Of a stretch of DNA of 64,000 bases, positions 16,280 through 25,300 are shown in pieces. Made by a program: the position numbers and the translations under genes. The DNA comes from an uncultured Clostridia bacterium (lineage in GTDB: Bacteria; Bacillota; Clostridia; UBA1212). Location of the stretch: NCBI GenBank assembly GCA_947304585.1, contig CAMZBI010000007.1, forward strand, positions 1 to 64,000, written 5' to 3'. The notes below the pieces were generated by a model. The model was given only the letters and a program-made list of their open reading frames with translations. It was not told the origin of the DNA and did not search any database. The first letter of the stretch is position 1; each line of letters opens with the position of its first letter.

Positions 16280-17311
16280 TCAGTAAAGGGATTTTATAAG
16301 CTGGTTAAGAGCTTCGCCGCTGAGTTTTCTTGAGGCGATGCTGCCCGAATTGTTATCATATTTCGTAAGGGTGCCGGCGTAGACAAGAACCGAGCCCGAG
16401 GGATCTATTTTCGTATCTATGACGTAGGCGTCAATGGAATCCTCCTTGAACGAGCGCACCGAGAGAGACAACTTATCGGGGAAGTTCTCACCCGCTTTAC
16501 CTCCGCATTTTTCAAGGAAGGAATTGAAGAAAACAGCATAATTGTCAAGGCAATAGGCATATATATCTCCGGTGAGCTTTTCGGTGACAAAAGCGTCTGC
16601 ATACGTGGCTGCCACTATATTTTGAGGAAGTCTTGTCCCGTCATAAAACTTAATCAGCTCAGCGTCGTAAATATTGTCGAAAGTCTTGTAAAAACTGATG
16701 AGTTTTATGGAATCATATCCGGTGAAACGGGCCCTCTCTTTTTTTACGTTAACGTTGGTACCGTCAACTGACTTTGCGCTGATCTGGCAGGGAGGAAAAT
16801 AGGAAACACCGTTCTCAATTGTAAAGGCGTTTATAAGATCCGAAAGTGTACTGTAATTACAGGATACTGCTCCGCTGAGAGGGAGCGCCAGGATTCCGGA
16901 AACAGCCGCACCGGTCTTTTCAAGGCCTTCGTTTTTATAATAATCGGCAATGGTCATGAGTTCCGAGGAGCCGTCTTCCGATCTGACCGCAACGGAGGTA
17001 TCAGCAGGGTAAAAAATAAGACTGATTTTTCCGCCGTTATAGTCGGCTGTGGCTGTAAAAACGATCTCTGCATTCCCGGATTTATCCGTGATCACAAAGA
17101 GCATAGTGGAACAGTCTGAGGCCTTTTCGGGCGAAGCGGTGTTCTGGGGGGAACTGCCGGAAGAATATTTTTCTCCCGTCGGCATAAGATCCACTACCGA
17201 ATCCTGAGCGGATTCGACGATACTGTCAAGAGCAAACATAAAGCCGATGACGCCTGCACCGATCAGAACTACTGTTGAGATTATCACTATAGCCCTTCTG
17301 AGATTGTCCAC
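16280..17311 (-). CDS. Membrane-anchored LCP-like protein
   Basis: A 343-residue protein with one N-terminal membrane anchor (residues 7-29) and an extracytoplasmic domain. Its layout recalls LytR-CpsA-Psr proteins: an early strand with a polar turn (SLIFYPADTSV, where LCP proteins have SIPRDT), a helix with a basic/tyrosine segment (IADYYKNEG), then an L-x-L-P-L segment and a strand with a Leu-rich helix. However the conserved arginines and the aspartates that bind the polyprenyl phosphate in true LCP enzymes are not visible, so catalysis is doubtful. A serine/threonine-rich linker follows the anchor. GTG start with AAGGAG ten bases before it, and a promoter upstream at 17347. Best treated as hypothetical with distant LCP similarity. 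Confidence 0.5.
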   Translation of the reverse strand: MDNLRRAIVIISTVVLIGAGVIGFMFALDSIVESAQDSVVDLMPTGEKYSSGSSPQNTASPEKASDCSTMLFVITDKSGNAEIVFTATADYNGGKISLIFYPADTSVAVRSEDGSSELMTIADYYKNEGLEKTGAAVSGILALPLSGAVSCNYSTLSDLINAFTIENGVSYFPPCQISAKSVDGTNVNVKKERARFTGYDSIKLISFYKTFDNIYDAELIKFYDGTRLPQNIVAATYADAFVTEKLTGDIYAYCLDNYAVFFNSFLEKCGGKAGENFPDKLSLSVRSFKEDSIDAYVIDTKIDPSGSVLVYAGTLTKYDNNSGSIASRKLSGEALNQLIKSLY

Positions 17312-17346
17312 TAAAATAGAGCTCCTTCCGTTTCAGAGGTCGGTTT

Positions 17347-17376
17347 ATTATACAATATTCCGCCTGATTATTTCAA
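17347..17376 (-). promoter_or_regulatory. Promoter of the LCP-like/topoisomerase cluster
   Basis: TTGAAA and TATAAT on the minus strand with an 18-bp spacer, about 35 bases before the GTG start. It could drive the LCP-like gene and both topoisomerase genes. Confidence 0.65.
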
Positions 17377-17440
17377 TATTTTAACCAAAACCTCCTCTTT
17401 TTTAAGTTTTCTGACAGTTTCAATGCTTTCGCTTTTTCGC

Positions 17441-17469
17441 TTGAAGGAATGGTTCAAAGGATGTAAAAT
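17441..17469 (+). promoter_or_regulatory. Promoter of gpmI
   Basis: TTGAAG and TAAAAT with a 17-bp spacer on the plus strand, about 45 bases before the gpmI start, divergent from the promoter at 17347. Confidence 0.6.
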
Positions 17470-17513
17470 TACCCGGGAACATTTCCCGCACAAAACATCA
17501 AGGAGAAACAGTG

Positions 17514-19157
17514 ATGAACTATAAAGGACCAGTTGTAACAATCGTTATGGACGGTGTCGGCGTAAGCCCCAATGCTGAAGGCAACGCAGTTCTGTCCGCA
17601 AACAAGCCGGTACTGGACAGGCTTATGAAAACTTATCCCAACATTCTGCTCAAGGCTCACGGCACCGCAGTGGGTCTTCCCTCTGACGACGACATGGGCA
17701 ATTCCGAAGTCGGCCACAACGCCATAGGCGCCGGCAAAGTCTACTCTCAGGGAGCCAAGCTCGTCAACGAATCCATCGAAACCGGCGACATGTACAAGGC
17801 CAAAGGCTGGCGTGAGATCATTGCCAACGTTCTTGCCAATAACTCCACCCTCCACTTCCTTGGCCTGTTCTCCGACGGCAACGTCCACTCCCACATCAAT
17901 CATCTTAAAGCGATGATCAGTCAGGCAAAAGCGGAAGGCGTTAAAAGGGTCAGGATCCACATTTTGCTTGACGGCCGTGACGTTGGCGAGACTTCAGCCC
18001 TTGATTACGTTCTGCCATTTGAAGAGTTTCTGAACGGTCTCAGATCGGAAGATTTTGACGTCATGATCGCCAGCGGCGGCGGCAGAATGGCCATCACCAT
18101 GGACAGATACGAGGCCAACTGGAAGATGGTCGAAATGGGATGGGCCACTCACGTAGAAGGAAAAGGCAGACAGTTCGGCTCCGCCGAAGAAGCCATCAAA
18201 GCCTACAGAGACGAGTTCCACGTGATAGACCAGGACCTTCCGGCTTTTGTCATCGGAAAAGACGGAAATCCTGTTGGAACCGTAAACGACGGCGACAGCG
18301 TTATATTCTTCAACTTCAGAGGCGACAGGGCTCAAGAGATCTCAAGAGCATTTGAGAACCCTTCACTTGACAAGATAACCAGGGAAAAGATCCCAAGCGT
18401 CTGCTACGCCGGAATGCTTCAGTACGACGGTGACGCCCACATTCCGGAGCGTTTCCTCGTGGATCCGCCCTCCATAAAAAACACCATGGGCGAATACCTG
18501 GCAAAGCAGGGAAAAATGCAGCTGGCAATCGCAGAGACCCAGAAGTTCGGCCACGTGACCTATTTCTGGAACGGAAACAGAGCCGGCAAATTCAACGACA
18601 AGCTGGAGAAGTATATCGAGGTCCCCTCTGACGTGGTGCCTTTTGAGCAAAGACCCTGGATGAAAGCCGCCGAAGTCACCGACGCTCTTATTAAAGAGCT
18701 GGAAACAGGCAAATACGATTACGTCCGCGTCAACTTCGCCAACGGAGACATGGTTGGCCACACCGGAATCTTCCAGGCCGCCGAGATCGCCGTCGAGACC
18801 GTTGACCTCTGCCTTGGAAGGCTTCTGCCGGTCATCGACAAGCTTGGCGGAATGGCCATCATCACCGCAGACCACGGCAACGCCGACGAGATGTACGAGA
18901 TCAAAAAAGGCAAAGTATCCCGGAATGCGGACGGCAGCGCCAAGGCCAAGACTTCCCACACTCTTAACCCGGTGCCCTGCATTTTCTACGACAACACCCC
19001 TTTCGCTTCAAAATACGAAGTAAAAGAGTTCCGGAACGAAGACGGCAGCCTTAAATTCGGTCTTTCCGACATCGCAGCAACAGTGGTTGATCTCATGGGT
19101 CTAAAGGGGCCCGGAGGCTGGGATGAATCGCTTGTAACAGTTAAGAGTGAAGAGTGA
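17514..19157 (+). CDS. gpmI: 2,3-bisphosphoglycerate-independent phosphoglycerate mutase
   Basis: Interconverts 3- and 2-phosphoglycerate in glycolysis with two Mn ions. The alkaline-phosphatase-like core has MDGVG (metal-binding Asp), the phosphoserine motif MGNSEVGHN, the inserted transferase domain with DGNVHSH and DGRDV, and the second metal cluster ITADHGNADEM plus TSHTLNPVP. Length of about 547 is slightly above the usual 510, mainly through insertions in the last third. ATG at 17514 is preferred over the GTG three bases before because AGGAGA then lies seven bases upstream. It is one of three plus-strand genes, with its own promoter. Its last codons (AGT GAA GAG TGA) are identical to the words of the adjoining repeat island. 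Confidence 0.96.
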   Translation: MNYKGPVVTIVMDGVGVSPNAEGNAVLSANKPVLDRLMKTYPNILLKAHGTAVGLPSDDDMGNSEVGHNAIGAGKVYSQGAKLVNESIETGDMYKAKGWREIIANVLANNSTLHFLGLFSDGNVHSHINHLKAMISQAKAEGVKRVRIHILLDGRDVGETSALDYVLPFEEFLNGLRSEDFDVMIASGGGRMAITMDRYEANWKMVEMGWATHVEGKGRQFGSAEEAIKAYRDEFHVIDQDLPAFVIGKDGNPVGTVNDGDSVIFFNFRGDRAQEISRAFENPSLDKITREKIPSVCYAGMLQYDGDAHIPERFLVDPPSIKNTMGEYLAKQGKMQLAIAETQKFGHVTYFWNGNRAGKFNDKLEKYIEVPSDVVPFEQRPWMKAAEVTDALIKELETGKYDYVRVNFANGDMVGHTGIFQAAEIAVETVDLCLGRLLPVIDKLGGMAIITADHGNADEMYEIKKGKVSRNADGSAKAKTSHTLNPVPCIFYDNTPFASKYEVKEFRNEDGSLKFGLSDIAATVVDLMGLKGPGGWDESLVTVKSEE

Positions 19158-19437
19158 TTCGAGCCATCGGCTCGAGTGACAAGTGATCAGTGAGCTGCGC
19201 AAAAAGTTCCTTTTACAGAACAAAATAAAAACAGCCGGACGGGAATCTGATTGAAACCCGGCCGGCTTATTTTTCATCAACTGTTAACTGATTACTGCGG
19301 CCCCGCCGCAAAACTCGCGCCTTCAGGCGCGCCAACTGATCACTACTCATCTGTTAACTCAGCGCAGCGGCTCTGCGCTCAGCAATAATTCAAATTAACT
19401 AATTACAACAACTAAACACTAATCACTCTTCACTAAT
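19140..19437. repeat. Intergenic mosaic repeat island E
   Basis: From the last codons of gpmI to the dnaJ stop: AAGAGTGAAGAGTGA, GACAAGTGATCAGTGAG, CAACTGTTAACTGATTACTG, ACTAATCACTCTTCACTAATAA, with palindromes TCGAGCC-ATC-GGCTCGA (19159-19175) and GCGCCTTCAGGCGCGCC. The gpmI terminator is embedded in it. No gene is present in this 312-bp gap. Confidence 0.75.
19233..19275 (+). terminator. Rho-independent terminator of gpmI
   Basis: An imperfect 11-bp GC-rich stem (AGCCGG-A-CGGG with CCCG-G-CCGGCT, 13-nt loop) followed by TATTTTTC, about 75 bases past the gpmI stop and inside island E. Confidence 0.85.
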
Positions 19438-19471
19438 AACTTTTCGCAGCACAATGTGGCTGCGAAAAGTT
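19438..19471 (-). terminator. 12-bp hairpin overlapping the dnaJ stop codon
   Basis: A perfect inverted repeat (AACTTTTCGCAG with CTGCGAAAAGTT, 10-nt loop) that includes part of the TAA of dnaJ. It has no good U-run afterwards on the minus strand (ATTAG), so it may stabilise or only weakly terminate the chaperone message. Confidence 0.55.
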
Positions 19472-20627
19472 ATTTCTTGAATTTCCCGAAGAACCCTTTC
19501 TTTGGGTCCGCCTGCTGATCTGTCCTTAATATTTTGTCGCCTGCGTCGTCATATTCACGCAAAATGGCTTTCTGCTGTTCGGTAAGCTTCGACGGGATCA
19601 CCACTTCAACGGTGACGAACATGTCTCCTCTGTTGGTCTTGGTGTTGAGAACCGGGACGCCTTTGCCGGTGATACGGAACTGTTTGCCGCTGGGAGTGCC
19701 CTCAGGTATCTTGAGATCAACCATGGAGTCAAGTCCGGGTATCTTTACGGTCGTGCCAAGAGCAAGCTGAGGGAACGTGAGATAAACGGTCTGATAGATA
19801 TCGTAGTTTTCCCTTGTAAAGGTCTTGTGCTTTTTGAGTTTTACCGAAAGGTAAAGATCGCCGTTGGGGCCGCCGTTAAGACCCATGTTACCCTGGCCCG
19901 CTTTTTTGAGAGATTGACCTTCGTTGATTCCTCTTGGAAAATCTGCGGTGATTTTGACGGTCCTCCGCATCCAGCCTCTTCCGCCGCAGGTGCCGCAGGG
20001 ATCAGTAATGGTAAAGCCGGTGCCGTTGCAGTTTTCGCAGGGCATCTCCCGTACCATTTGGCCCAGGAAGGAATTGGTGACTTTCCTCTGGTATCCGGAA
20101 CCTCCGCATACGGTACACTTGGCCCTTGTTTTGGACTTTGAGCCGGTGCCCGCGCACTGGTCGCAGGGGACTGTCTTTTGTATATTGACTTCTTTGGTGC
20201 ATCCGAAAGCAGCCTCTTCAAGCGTCAGCTCAACGTAGACTTTCAGATCGTCTCCACGCACTGCAGAAGACCTTCTCTGACCGCTGGTGGACCCGCCAAA
20301 GCCGAAATTGCTGAAGATAGACCCTAAGATGTCGTCAAAGCCGCCGAATCCTCCTGTGAAACCGCTTCCCGAGAAGCCGGAGCCTCCGGCGCCTGATGTG
20401 GGATCAAAAGCCGCATGCCCGAACTGGTCGTATTTCGCCCTCTTGTCGGGATCGCTCAGAACCTCATTGGCCTCGTTCAGCTCCTTAAACTTCTCCTCGC
20501 ACTCCTTGTCTCCGGGGTGCAGATCGGGGTGGTACTGCTTGGCAAGCTGCCTGTAGGCTTTCTTTATTTCGTCAGCCGTGGCGTTCTTTGAAACGCCCAG
20601 CACCTCATAGTAATCTCTTTTGTCCAT
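19470..20627 (-). CDS. dnaJ: Chaperone protein DnaJ
   Basis: Type I J-protein that delivers substrates to DnaK and stimulates its ATPase. The J domain (1-70) carries HPD at residues 33-35; a Gly/Phe-rich linker spans about 75-115; four zinc-finger repeats follow ([32 protein letters not shown]); and a C-terminal substrate-binding/dimerisation region completes 385 residues, normal for DnaJ. It is the last gene of the hrcA-grpE-dnaK-dnaJ operon, eight bases after dnaK. The strong hairpin that overlaps its stop codon is probably part of the operon's 3' end. Confidence 0.97.
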   Translation of the reverse strand: MDKRDYYEVLGVSKNATADEIKKAYRQLAKQYHPDLHPGDKECEEKFKELNEANEVLSDPDKRAKYDQFGHAAFDPTSGAGGSGFSGSGFTGGFGGFDDILGSIFSNFGFGGSTSGQRRSSAVRGDDLKVYVELTLEEAAFGCTKEVNIQKTVPCDQCAGTGSKSKTRAKCTVCGGSGYQRKVTNSFLGQMVREMPCENCNGTGFTITDPCGTCGGRGWMRRTVKITADFPRGINEGQSLKKAGQGNMGLNGGPNGDLYLSVKLKKHKTFTRENYDIYQTVYLTFPQLALGTTVKIPGLDSMVDLKIPEGTPSGKQFRITGKGVPVLNTKTNRGDMFVTVEVVIPSKLTEQQKAILREYDDAGDKILRTDQQADPKKGFFGKFKK

Positions 20628-20635
20628 TGTGAATG

Positions 20636-22450
20636 TCAGTTGTCGTCAACTACTGTGTCGTCAGTTCCGCCAGCGAATCCCTGTCCGCCGTTGCCTGCTC
20701 CGGGATCCTGTCTGTAGAGTTTCTCAGAGATCTTGTAGAACACCTGCTGGAGTTCCTCGGTTGCCTGCTTCATGTTGTCGGTGTCGTTTGAGGAAACGGC
20801 GCTCTTGACTTTTTCAACAGCAGCGGATATCTCATTCTTGTCGGCTTCTTCAAGCTTGTCGCCCATCTCGGAAAGCATCTTTTCGGTCTGGTAGATCATG
20901 GTCTCAGCGTTGTTCTTAGTGTCGACAGCTTCCTTCTGCTTCTTGTCCTGCTCGGCAAACTGCTCAGCCTCTTTGACAGCCTTCTGGATATCCTCTTCGG
21001 AAAGGTTGCTGGATGATGTGATTGTGATCTTCTGCTCCTTGCCGGTGCCAAGGTCTTTGGCGGATACGTTTACGATACCGTTGGCGTCAATATCAAAAGT
21101 AACTTCGATCTGAGGAACGCCGCGCCTTGCGGGAATGATGCCCGAGAGCTGGAAGTTGCCAAGGGTCTTGTTGTAAGCGGCCATCTCTCTCTCTCCCTGG
21201 AGAACGTGGATGTCCACTGCGGTCTGGTTGTCGGCAGCTGTGGAGAATATCTGGCTCTTCTTGGTCGGGATGGTGGTGTTTCTCTCGATGATCTTGGTGA
21301 AAACGCCGCCCATTGTCTCAATGCCGAGGGACAGAGGTGTAACGTCGAGGAGCACAAGGTTCTTGACTTCGCCGGTGAGAACGCCTGCCTGGATGGAAGC
21401 GCCAATGGCAACGCACTCATCAGGGTTGATGCCCTTGAAAGGCTCCTTGCCAAGGTATTTCTTTACCGCATCCTGAACCGCGGGGATCCTGGAGGAACCG
21501 CCGACGAGGATGATCTTGCTGATGTCGGATGCCGAAAGTCCTGCGTCCTTCATAGCCTGACGGGTGGGTCCCATGGTCTTTTCGACCAGGTCAGCAGTCA
21601 TCTCGTCAAATTTTGCTCTTGTGAGGGTTGCATTGAGGTGCTTCGGTCCCGTCTGGTCGGCTGTGATGTAAGGGATGTTGATGGTCGTGGACGTCACGGA
21701 TGAGAGAGCGATCTTGGCCTTTTCAGCCTCTTCACGGATCCTCTGCATAGCCATTCTGTCGGAAGAGAGATCAATACCGTTCTCCTTGCGGAACTCGCCG
21801 ACCAGCCAATCGATGATCTTCTTGTCGAAATCATCGCCGCCAAGCCTGTTGTTTCCGTTGGTGGCAAGAACCTCGAACACGCCGTCGCCGATCTCAAGGA
21901 TCGAAACATCAAACGTACCGCCGCCGAGGTCGAATATCATTATCTTCTGGTTCTGCTCTTTGTCAAGGCCGTAAGCAAGAGCTGCCGCGGTAGGCTCGTT
22001 TATAATTCTCAGAACTTCAAGGCCTGCGATCCTGCCGGCGTCTTTTGTTGCCTGTCTCTGGGAATCGCTGAAGTAAGCAGGAACGGTGATGACAGCCTGT
22101 GTAACGGTCTCACCGAGATAGCTTTCGGCGTCAGCTTTCAGCTTCTGAAGGATCATTGCGGATATCTCCGGCGGAGTGTATTTCTTTCCGTCGATGAGGA
22201 TCTTTCTGTCGGAACCCATGTCTCTCTTGATGGAGATGATGGTTCTCTCGGGGTTTGTAACAGCCTGGTGCTTTGCAAGGCTGCCAACGAGACGCTCAAC
22301 GGGTTTGTCCCCCGTCTGCTTTGTGAAAGCGACTACCGAAGGTGTGGTCCTTGAACCTTCTGAATTTGGAATAACTACGGGCTCCGATCCTTCAAGGACT
22401 GCCACGCAGGAGTTTGTCGTACCTAAATCAATACCAATAACTTTTGCCAT
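20636..22450 (-). CDS. dnaK: Chaperone protein DnaK (Hsp70)
   Basis: ATP-driven folding chaperone. N-terminal ATPase domain with GIDLGTTNS at the start, the phosphate motif [12 protein letters not shown] and the adenosine motif [10 protein letters not shown]; the linker [12 protein letters not shown]; then the beta-sandwich substrate domain and helical lid ending in an acidic TDDTVVDDN tail. Length (604) is that of Gram-positive DnaK, lacking the internal segment found in proteobacteria. It is preceded by grpE with a 34-base gap and a GGAGG ribosome site, and followed by dnaJ. The operon is expected to be repressed by HrcA at the CIRCE site upstream of hrcA. Confidence 0.98.
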   Translation of the reverse strand: MAKVIGIDLGTTNSCVAVLEGSEPVVIPNSEGSRTTPSVVAFTKQTGDKPVERLVGSLAKHQAVTNPERTIISIKRDMGSDRKILIDGKKYTPPEISAMILQKLKADAESYLGETVTQAVITVPAYFSDSQRQATKDAGRIAGLEVLRIINEPTAAALAYGLDKEQNQKIMIFDLGGGTFDVSILEIGDGVFEVLATNGNNRLGGDDFDKKIIDWLVGEFRKENGIDLSSDRMAMQRIREEAEKAKIALSSVTSTTINIPYITADQTGPKHLNATLTRAKFDEMTADLVEKTMGPTRQAMKDAGLSASDISKIILVGGSSRIPAVQDAVKKYLGKEPFKGINPDECVAIGASIQAGVLTGEVKNLVLLDVTPLSLGIETMGGVFTKIIERNTTIPTKKSQIFSTAADNQTAVDIHVLQGEREMAAYNKTLGNFQLSGIIPARRGVPQIEVTFDIDANGIVNVSAKDLGTGKEQKITITSSSNLSEEDIQKAVKEAEQFAEQDKKQKEAVDTKNNAETMIYQTEKMLSEMGDKLEEADKNEISAAVEKVKSAVSSNDTDNMKQATEELQQVFYKISEKLYRQDPGAGNGGQGFAGGTDDTVVDDN

Positions 22451-22484
22451 TTTAATTTCCTCCTTAGAAATCTTGTTTATATTT

Positions 22485-23204
22485 TTAATTTGCGACTTTA
22501 ACGATACTGTATCTCAGTATTCTGTCGCCCATCCTGTATCCTTTTTCAAAAACTTCGGCGATCACGTTTGGTCCCAGCTGATCGTCCTCCACGTGCATAA
22601 CCGCATTGTGAAGCTGGGGATCAAATGTCTCGCCAAGGGCTTTTATCTCTTCAACTCCGTTCTCCTCAAGGATCTTCATCAGTATACCGTATATCATCTC
22701 GTAACCTGCGGTGTACTGTTTCGCTTCCTCCGGGACTTCTGTCTTTAAAGCCCTTTCAAAATTGTCGATTACCGGAAGTATCTTTTTCAGAGTATCGGCT
22801 TTAGCGTCAAGATACCGCTTTTCGTTATCCTTGGCCGTTCTCTTTTTGAAATTGTCAAAATCTGCAAGAAGTCTGAAATATCTGGATTTTTCGTCGGAAA
22901 GCTCAGATTTGAGGTTCTCAAGCTCAGTTTCCAGCTCCTTTTCCCGTTTTGGCTGATCCTTCTGGCGTTTTTTGCTGAAGAAACTCTGGTCGGAGCCTTT
23001 GTGCTTTCCCGTCTCTTCGGCTTTGTCCGGATGTTCACTGTCAACGGCTGCCGTTTCTTCGGGTTCTTCTTTATCATTGACGTTTTCAGAAGTACCGTCA
23101 TTATTTCCTACCGCAGTTTCGGTGTTTAAGTTTTCGTCTGCGGGGGAACCTGTGGTCTTCTTCTCAGGATCTTTATCCGGTCCGTCAACATTAACTTTTG
23201 CCAT
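22485..23204 (-). CDS. grpE: Nucleotide exchange factor GrpE
   Basis: GrpE releases ADP from DnaK. The C-terminal half (about residues 90-239) has the long coiled-coil helix ([29 protein letters not shown]) followed by the beta-wing domain with [21 protein letters not shown], both typical. The N-terminal 85 residues are an acidic, Thr/Glu/Asp-rich disordered extension longer than in most relatives, which accounts for the 239-residue size. It lies between hrcA and dnaK in the standard order of class I heat-shock operons. Confidence 0.96.
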   Translation of the reverse strand: MAKVNVDGPDKDPEKKTTGSPADENLNTETAVGNNDGTSENVNDKEEPEETAAVDSEHPDKAEETGKHKGSDQSFFSKKRQKDQPKREKELETELENLKSELSDEKSRYFRLLADFDNFKKRTAKDNEKRYLDAKADTLKKILPVIDNFERALKTEVPEEAKQYTAGYEMIYGILMKILEENGVEEIKALGETFDPQLHNAVMHVEDDQLGPNVIAEVFEKGYRMGDRILRYSIVKVAN

Positions 23205-23263
23205 TTAATATATCTCCTTTCAAGGCGGAACCCTCTCCGCCGCTTAATTGTAATATCAGATCG

Positions 23264-24406
23264 TCAGGCGTTTCCGTCCCCGTCGCCATTCGTATCAGGA
23301 ACTTCAGCACCGCTTCCGCCCTTTTCGTCTTTACCGCTGCCGTCGCCAATTAGCCGCGACCCGCCGCCTTCAAGACTCTTTTTCTCAAGCATCCGCTTCA
23401 TAAACTCTAGGGATGAGATGACGTTGGCGTAATCCATTCTGGTGGGGCCGACGACGCTGACTGATCCGATGCAGGTACCGTCCACTTCGAATTTTACGGA
23501 AACGATGGAAAAATCGCTCATCCCGTCATAGCCGTTTTCGGTACCGATGGAAACTGTAAGACCGTTGCCGAGATCCTCGGAAGAGCTGACGATCTTTTCT
23601 ATCATCTCCCCATCCTGGATCATCTCAATAAAGTCTCTGGCCTTCTCGATGCTGTCGAATTCCGGATGTCTCAGAAGCTGTGCTGTTCCTTCCGTATAGA
23701 TCTCATCCTTGCCGCATTCGTTGATACAGTCGAATATTGCGTCAACAAAAGGCAGAAGCGCACTTCTTGAGATTCCGGCCTCCTCGGCGATCCTGTTCAG
23801 AGTCATGAGGGTGACGGTATTGGCGGGTTTTCCGTAAAAATACCTGTTTATAATTCCTGACATCTCGATCAGGACCTCTGGAGCGATCTTTTCGTCCAGA
23901 GTAACCAGTTTGCTCTTAACGGAATTATCCTCGGTCACAACGATCACAAGAGCGCTGCTCTCGTCCACCGGCACAAGCTGAAGAGCCTTTACTGAGTTAT
24001 CTGTGCTGCCGTGTGAAACGCCAATGGCAATGTAATTTGTAAGCTGTGAAACGATCTCCGCGCAGGCTTTGATGGCCTTGCCGTAGTCGGACATCTTCTC
24101 TTCGAGCTTGGTAATAATGTCATTGGCAAGGGCAGGATCCTTTGAAACAGGTTCCAGTATCTTGTCAACGTAGGTCCTGTAGCCCTTTGTTGAAGGAACT
24201 CGTCCCGCAGAAGTATGAGGAGATGAAATGTATCCCATTTCTTCAAGATCTGCCATCTCGTTTCTGATGGTGGCGGAACTGAGACCCATATCGTATTTTT
24301 TAGCCACAGTTCTGGACCCGACCGGTTCGGAGGATTCAATGTAGTCATCAATGATGGCTTTCAGTATCAATAACTTACGCTCGTCAAGTTCATCATTCTT
24401 TGCCAT
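23264..24406 (-). CDS. hrcA: Heat-inducible transcription repressor HrcA
   Basis: HrcA binds CIRCE operators and represses the dnaK and groE operons; its folding depends on GroEL, giving feedback. The N-terminal winged helix (about residues 5-75) contains SSEPVGSRTVA and SSATIRNEMADLE, the recognition helix signature, followed by the GAF-like domain. ATG at 24406 is chosen because AAAGGA sits nine bases upstream and the protein then begins MAKNDELDER, matching the usual HrcA start; a codon 45 bases earlier would run into the leader. The C-terminus has an unusual Gly/Asp-rich tail of about 35 residues. A perfect CIRCE lies 67 bases upstream, so HrcA is autoregulated. Confidence 0.96.
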   Translation of the reverse strand: MAKNDELDERKLLILKAIIDDYIESSEPVGSRTVAKKYDMGLSSATIRNEMADLEEMGYISSPHTSAGRVPSTKGYRTYVDKILEPVSKDPALANDIITKLEEKMSDYGKAIKACAEIVSQLTNYIAIGVSHGSTDNSVKALQLVPVDESSALVIVVTEDNSVKSKLVTLDEKIAPEVLIEMSGIINRYFYGKPANTVTLMTLNRIAEEAGISRSALLPFVDAIFDCINECGKDEIYTEGTAQLLRHPEFDSIEKARDFIEMIQDGEMIEKIVSSSEDLGNGLTVSIGTENGYDGMSDFSIVSVKFEVDGTCIGSVSVVGPTRMDYANVISSLEFMKRMLEKKSLEGGGSRLIGDGSGKDEKGGSGAEVPDTNGDGDGNA

Positions 24407-24472
24407 GACGCCGGATCCTTTCTGATTCTGAATCTTGGCCGGTCCCTGCACTTCTCAAGCGCCGCCCGCCTG

Positions 24473-24499
24473 TTAGCACTCATTATCTCCGAGTGCTAA
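24473..24499 (-). promoter_or_regulatory. CIRCE operator of hrcA-grpE-dnaK-dnaJ
   Basis: A perfect inverted repeat TTAGCACTC-N9-GAGTGCTAA, the consensus HrcA operator, immediately downstream of the operon's -10 box. Binding there would block transcription initiation or clearance. Confidence 0.97.
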
Positions 24500-24503
24500 C
24501 GAG

Positions 24504-24532
24504 AATATACCATTATATCTCTCTATTGTCAA
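24504..24532 (-). promoter_or_regulatory. Sigma-A promoter of the hrcA operon
   Basis: TTGACA and TATATT with a 17-bp spacer on the minus strand; the transcription start would fall at or just inside the CIRCE element. Confidence 0.88.
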
Positions 24533-24621
24533 CAATTATTTGTCAAAGATTAAAGTTAATTTAAGTATTCTTAAATAAAACCCCTACCGGTTGCAGGTTC
24601 GCACCAAGGCTTGTTCGGAAT

Positions 24622-25241
24622 AATCGGGTAGGAGGGGGTGGCTAACCCCCGTCCTCCCACACCACCGCTCATGCGGTCCCGCAAGCGGCGGTTCAGTTAC
24701 TGGCACGAGGCAGCACGTTTGGTCGGAAATCGTCACGCTCCGCGATTCTGCCATACCTTCGGTCACTCACCTATCCTCTGGCAGACATCCTCTCATGAGC
24801 AACTGCTTTCAACACGCCCAATTCCTGACATGCTGTATTTCCAGCAACCGCCGGGCCCTTTCCTCCGTCGGCTTTCACCGACTTCTTTGGTACTATGGCC
24901 CAGACTGACTTCTGTGGGCTCAGCCATGCCTTGCGACATGGGTTACAACTTGCGCTGCGCTCCCCACAGACCTCCCCGCTTAAGGTGCAATAGCCTTCCT
25001 TCCATGCAGCCGCCGCATTTACGTGACAGAGTCCGGGTAGTATGGGACTTCGACTTGTCTTGCAGCCTCGTCCGCTCTGCCCCGCCTTTTATGCGATTTC
25101 TGTTCGTCGGCTCGGAACTTTGCCTGCGGCTTCCTTCAGATTCCACCTCACGATGGACACCCTTGCCGTTCGGCTAACACTTCCTACTACCAAGCGTGTA
25201 GTGGACTTTCACCACCAAGCTATTGCCCATGGCGGGCGTAC
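24622..25241 (-). ncRNA. Group IIC intron without an open reading frame
   Basis: Read on the minus strand, this about 620-base segment carries the conserved core of bacterial class C group II introns as in the Oceanobacillus iheyensis structure: 5' start GTACGCCCG (GTGYG expected), the GGTGAAAGTCC-type helix, GTTAGCC...GGCAAGGGTGTCC and TGGAATCTGAAGGAAGC of domain I, GGGGAGGTCTG and CAGAAGTCAG...CATAGTACC of domains I-III, domain V (GAACCGCCG ... GAGCGGTGGTGTG, 24655-24692 region) and a domain VI hairpin ending CCTCCTACCCGAT. The reverse transcriptase/maturase normally in domain IV is absent; only about 130-200 bases remain there with no long reading frame. It begins right behind the U-run of the histidine kinase terminator, the standard insertion site of class C introns. 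Splicing would need a maturase supplied in trans. Boundaries are accurate to a few bases at the 3' end. Confidence 0.85.
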
Positions 25242-25270
25242 AAGAAAAGAGCGCCCCGCAAGGAGCGCCC
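25242..25270 (-). terminator. Rho-independent terminator of the histidine kinase gene
   Basis: Minus-strand stem GGGCGCTCC / GGGGCGCTC with a 4-nt TTGC loop (9 pairs, two of them G-U) followed by TTTTCTT. The group IIC intron starts at the next base. Confidence 0.85.
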
Positions 25271-25300
25271 GAACTGACCCGGCATAGTCGCCGATTATAT

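Noticed and set aside
17469..17960. Long minus-strand reading frame opposite the start of gpmI
   Set aside because: It is a codon-bias shadow: the plus frame encodes a complete phosphoglycerate mutase with all motifs, and the minus frame has no ribosome site or recognisable domain.
24638..25287. Plus-strand frames across the intron encoding [18 protein letters not shown] peptides
   Set aside because: Such peptides are translations antisense to conserved group II intron RNA; the conservation is at RNA level on the opposite strand.
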